In this document: in pieces, positions 6,756 through 8,058 of the stretch
Layout of the letters: each line of letters opens with the position of its first letter
Position numbering within the stretch: the first letter of the stretch is position 1
NCBI GenBank assembly: GCA_045627605.1
Contig: JAZQOA010000144.1
Span: forward strand, 1-8,058
From: RGIG5952 sp045627605
GTDB taxonomy: Bacteria; Verrucomicrobiota; Kiritimatiellia; RFP12; JAAYLN01
Reading direction: 5' to 3'
DNA: 8,058 nucleotides
Position numbers and translations under genes: made by a program
The notes under the pieces: generated by a model
Told to the model about the DNA's origin: nothing
The model's database searches: none
The model's input: the letters and a program-made list of their open reading frames with translations, nothing else

Positions 6756-6793
6756 AAAATCCTTCCGCGCCGTCGGCACCGACGGCGCGGAAG
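6756..6793 (-). terminator. Intrinsic terminator after the 118-aa lipoprotein gene
   Basis: CTTCCGCGCCGTCGG (6762-6776) and CCGACGGCGCGGAAG (6779-6793) are perfect 15-bp inverted copies separated by two bases; in RNA the loop would open to 4-6 nt. On the minus strand the stem is followed by GATTTT, a short U-run. It begins 10 nt after the stop codon of the 118-aa gene and leaves only about 30 nt before the next ATG. On the plus strand no U-run follows, so the direction is minus. Confidence 0.82.
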
Positions 6794-6803
6794 CAGGCCG
6801 TGA

Positions 6804-7160
6804 CTACTTGTTGAGCTTGACGGGCGTGCCTTCGACGCGGGTGATGATCTGGCGGGCCACACCCCAGTTGACCATCTCCACGTTCTGGCTGTACTCGACG
6901 AGGGCGTCGGCGCCGACCTTGGCCTTGGCTTCGTCAAGGCAGCGGAGCGCGGCGCTTCCGGGCTTGGCGTAGGAAATGCCAAACGGGCCGAACCACGAGC
7001 TTTCGAAGCCGCTGACGCGATCGCCGAGGACGGTGTACTTGCCTTGTTCGACGGGCATGGTGGAAGAGAGGACTCCTCCGCCCATGTTGGTGCGGCAGCC
7101 GCAGAAGAGGGCGAGGCTGGCGGCGCAGAGGGCCATTGTGGTGACATTCTTGAGGTTCAT
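6804..7160 (-). CDS. Small lipoprotein of unknown function (118 aa)
   Basis: The ATG at 7160-7158 has AAGAAGG 6 nt upstream. A longer in-frame start at 7262 would overlap the upstream gene and add a low-complexity Ser/Thr tail, so it is rejected. The stop is TAG at 6806-6804. The N-terminus is a hydrophobic signal ending 'LALFCGC'. Cys22 is the likely lipidation site, although Phe at -3 and Cys at -2 make a poor lipobox. The mature part contains 'STMPVEQGKYTVLGDRVSG' (33-51), 'GADALVEY' (83-90) and the ending 'VEGTPVKLNK'. These align in order with the 136-aa lipoprotein downstream. It lacks about 18 residues relative to that protein, part of them the hydrophobic stretch before the C-terminal strand. 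A strong terminator follows directly. No family is recognised; a membrane-attached periplasmic protein is expected. Confidence 0.85.
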   Translation of the reverse strand: MNLKNVTTMALCAASLALFCGCRTNMGGGVLSSTMPVEQGKYTVLGDRVSGFESSWFGPFGISYAKPGSAALRCLDEAKAKVGADALVEYSQNVEMVNWGVARQIITRVEGTPVKLNK

Positions 7161-7166
7161 GTTGTA

Positions 7167-7173
7167 CCTTCTT
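7167..7173 (-). promoter_or_regulatory. Ribosome binding site of the 118-aa lipoprotein gene
   Basis: AAGAAGG lies 6 nt before the ATG at 7160, in the A/C-rich leader 'ACAAAACCCAAACAAG'. It decides this start over the longer in-frame one. Confidence 0.8.
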
Positions 7174-7185
7174 GTTTGGGTTTTG

Positions 7186-7215
7186 TTTTCCCGTGCGCAC
7201 CGTGCGCCGGGGAAA
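7186..7215 (-). terminator. Imperfect hairpin after the partial unknown gene
   Basis: Directly after the TGA at 7216-7218, minus-strand TTTCCC and GGGAAA flank an inner GCGCAC/GTGCGC pair, separated from the outer stem by a 2x2 mismatch. The inner arms are only one base apart, so a real loop would open several pairs. The stem is followed by an A/C-rich stretch, not a U-run. It could end or stabilise the upstream mRNA, but as a terminator it is weak. Confidence 0.35.
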
Positions 7216-8058
7216 TCAATAGACGAGCTTGTAGTGGACGACGACGAGGTTGTCCTCGGCATCGGTTTCGATGGCGCCGAACTGAACGTCGGCCTTCGCC
7301 TCGGGGGCGTCGTCGGCGTATGTCGCGGCGCGCAGGTTCATCTCGCGCATGATGTTTTCCTTGGCGGTCTTGGCGGCTTCTTCCGCCGTGCCCTTGAAGA
7401 GCCCGAGGTCGACGATCGCCCGGCCGCGGCGGGTCGCCGCGTCGTACTGCATCACGAAACGGGTGCGCGCCCAGGTCGAGAAGGCGAACTTCCAGGACTT
7501 CGACTTGTCGTCGAACTTCGTCTCGTCGTTGTCGTAGCGAACGCGGACGCGCTCCTTTTCAACGCCGAGGTGCTCGACGCACTGCGCGAAAATCTGCTGC
7601 TTGGCCCAGGCTGCGGCCTGGAAGGCCTCCCATCCGTTGCAGGCCACCGTGCAGGTGCCGACCGCGACCTCGGAAGCGTTCTTCTTCGTCTGGAATGCGA
7701 GTCCGCGCAACTCTGGCATCTTGATCGTGCTTTCGGATCCGTCCATGAGCGAAGCCGGGCGGACGGTAGTGCGGAATTGCTTCAGAAACGCCGCCCAGAT
7801 GTCGTCGAGCGCCTCGTAGAGCGCGACGGGAACCTGGCCGTCGATCCAGGGGCCGTTGCGTTCGCCCGCATAGGTTTCGGAAAGGAGAACCGTCCGGGAG
7901 GCATCTTGCTTGACGCAGCGGATGGCGACCGAGAGCTTGACACGGGCCGTATGGCCGTCCTTCCTCACGGAAAGGAACTGCGGCGTCGTCTCCAGGACGG
8001 CCGCCGGGCGTTCTTCGGGCAGCGGGGCGCGGAAATGCCGTTCGACAAGGGCGTGGAT
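7216..8058 (-). CDS. Protein of unknown function, 5'-truncated by the window edge
   Basis: The frame is open from the right edge (8058) to TGA 7218-7216, giving 280 visible residues; no start with a ribosome binding site is seen, so the N-terminus lies outside the window. The GTG at 7968 is internal, since 30 codons of similar composition lie before it. Numbered from the edge, the visible part holds a strand-rich section 'HTARVKLSVAIRCV' (36-49), a likely amphipathic helix 'ALYEALDDIWAAFLKQF' (79-95), a second helical part 'NGWEAFQAAAWAKQQIFAQ' (141-159), a Lys/Asp-rich segment 'DNDETKFDDKSKSW' (176-189), and a C-terminal strand 'NLVVVHYKLVY'. No membrane segment, Cys pair or catalytic motif stands out. 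It lies 55 bp upstream of the 118-aa lipoprotein gene in the same direction, so an envelope-related role is possible, but this is context only. Confidence 0.8.
   Translation of the reverse strand: MHALVERHFRAPLPEERPAAVLETTPQFLSVRKDGHTARVKLSVAIRCVKQDASRTVLLSETYAGERNGPWIDGQVPVALYEALDDIWAAFLKQFRTTVRPASLMDGSESTIKMPELRGLAFQTKKNASEVAVGTCTVACNGWEAFQAAAWAKQQIFAQCVEHLGVEKERVRVRYDNDETKFDDKSKSWKFAFSTWARTRFVMQYDAATRRGRAIVDLGLFKGTAEEAAKTAKENIMREMNLRAATYADDAPEAKADVQFGAIETDAEDNLVVVHYKLVY

Noticed and set aside
7161..7262. Upstream in-frame extension of the 118-aa lipoprotein
   Set aside because: It overlaps the previous gene and would place 34 residues before a clear signal sequence; the ATG at 7160 has AAGAAGG at ideal spacing.
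7966..7968. GTG as the start of the right-edge gene
   Set aside because: The frame stays open to the edge with 30 further codons of similar composition, and no SD site precedes the GTG.
1..8058. tRNA, rRNA, insertion sequences, phage or defence genes
   Set aside because: Nothing resembling tRNA cloverleafs, rRNA, transposase or integrase motifs, or terminal inverted repeats with target duplications was seen on either strand.

Overview
The window is a high-GC bacterial chromosomal segment holding two convergent gene groups. The strongest taxonomic hint is the large secreted protein. It combines a Cys-rich parallel beta-helix, a 'VDIGALEY' choice-of-anchor-Q-type ending and FG-GAP repeats, a style common in PVC-superphylum bacteria (Kiritimatiellota, Lentisphaerota, Verrucomicrobiota). 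This is inference from protein style; no rRNA or marker gene is present. All three minus-strand genes whose start lies in the window have a purine-rich Shine-Dalgarno site, so ordinary SD-led translation is expected.

Plus strand, 1-2000: the 3' part of a sugar phosphate isomerase/epimerase (TIM barrel, xylose-isomerase-like) is followed after 63 bp by a membrane-anchored processive-type family 2 glycosyltransferase with the full DXD, TGTG, ED and QxxRW motif set. Their common direction allows co-transcription, but nothing shows that they share a pathway.

Minus strand, 8058-2078, read right to left: a partial protein of unknown function (running off the right edge); a 118-aa lipoprotein; a 136-aa lipoprotein that looks like a divergent paralogue of it; and a 1379-aa secreted protein. 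The secreted protein carries a signal peptide, a long beta-solenoid, a TSP3-like calcium motif, a PKD/Ig-like module, a Cys-rich beta-helix and six FG-GAP repeats. These genes look like an envelope or surface set, with two lipoproteins held at a membrane and a large exported adhesin- or carbohydrate-binding-like protein.

Every gap between minus-strand genes contains a hairpin. The one between the two lipoproteins is a perfect 15-bp inverted repeat followed by TTTT, a convincing terminator. The most unusual signal is the 98-nt gap before the large gene. A 9-bp GC-rich hairpin there has a loop that can pair either with a segment just downstream (H-type pseudoknot) or with the Shine-Dalgarno region of the large gene. 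This is a candidate cis-regulatory RNA switch, seen as complementarity only and untested. I found no tRNA, rRNA, CRISPR array, insertion sequence or phage gene.
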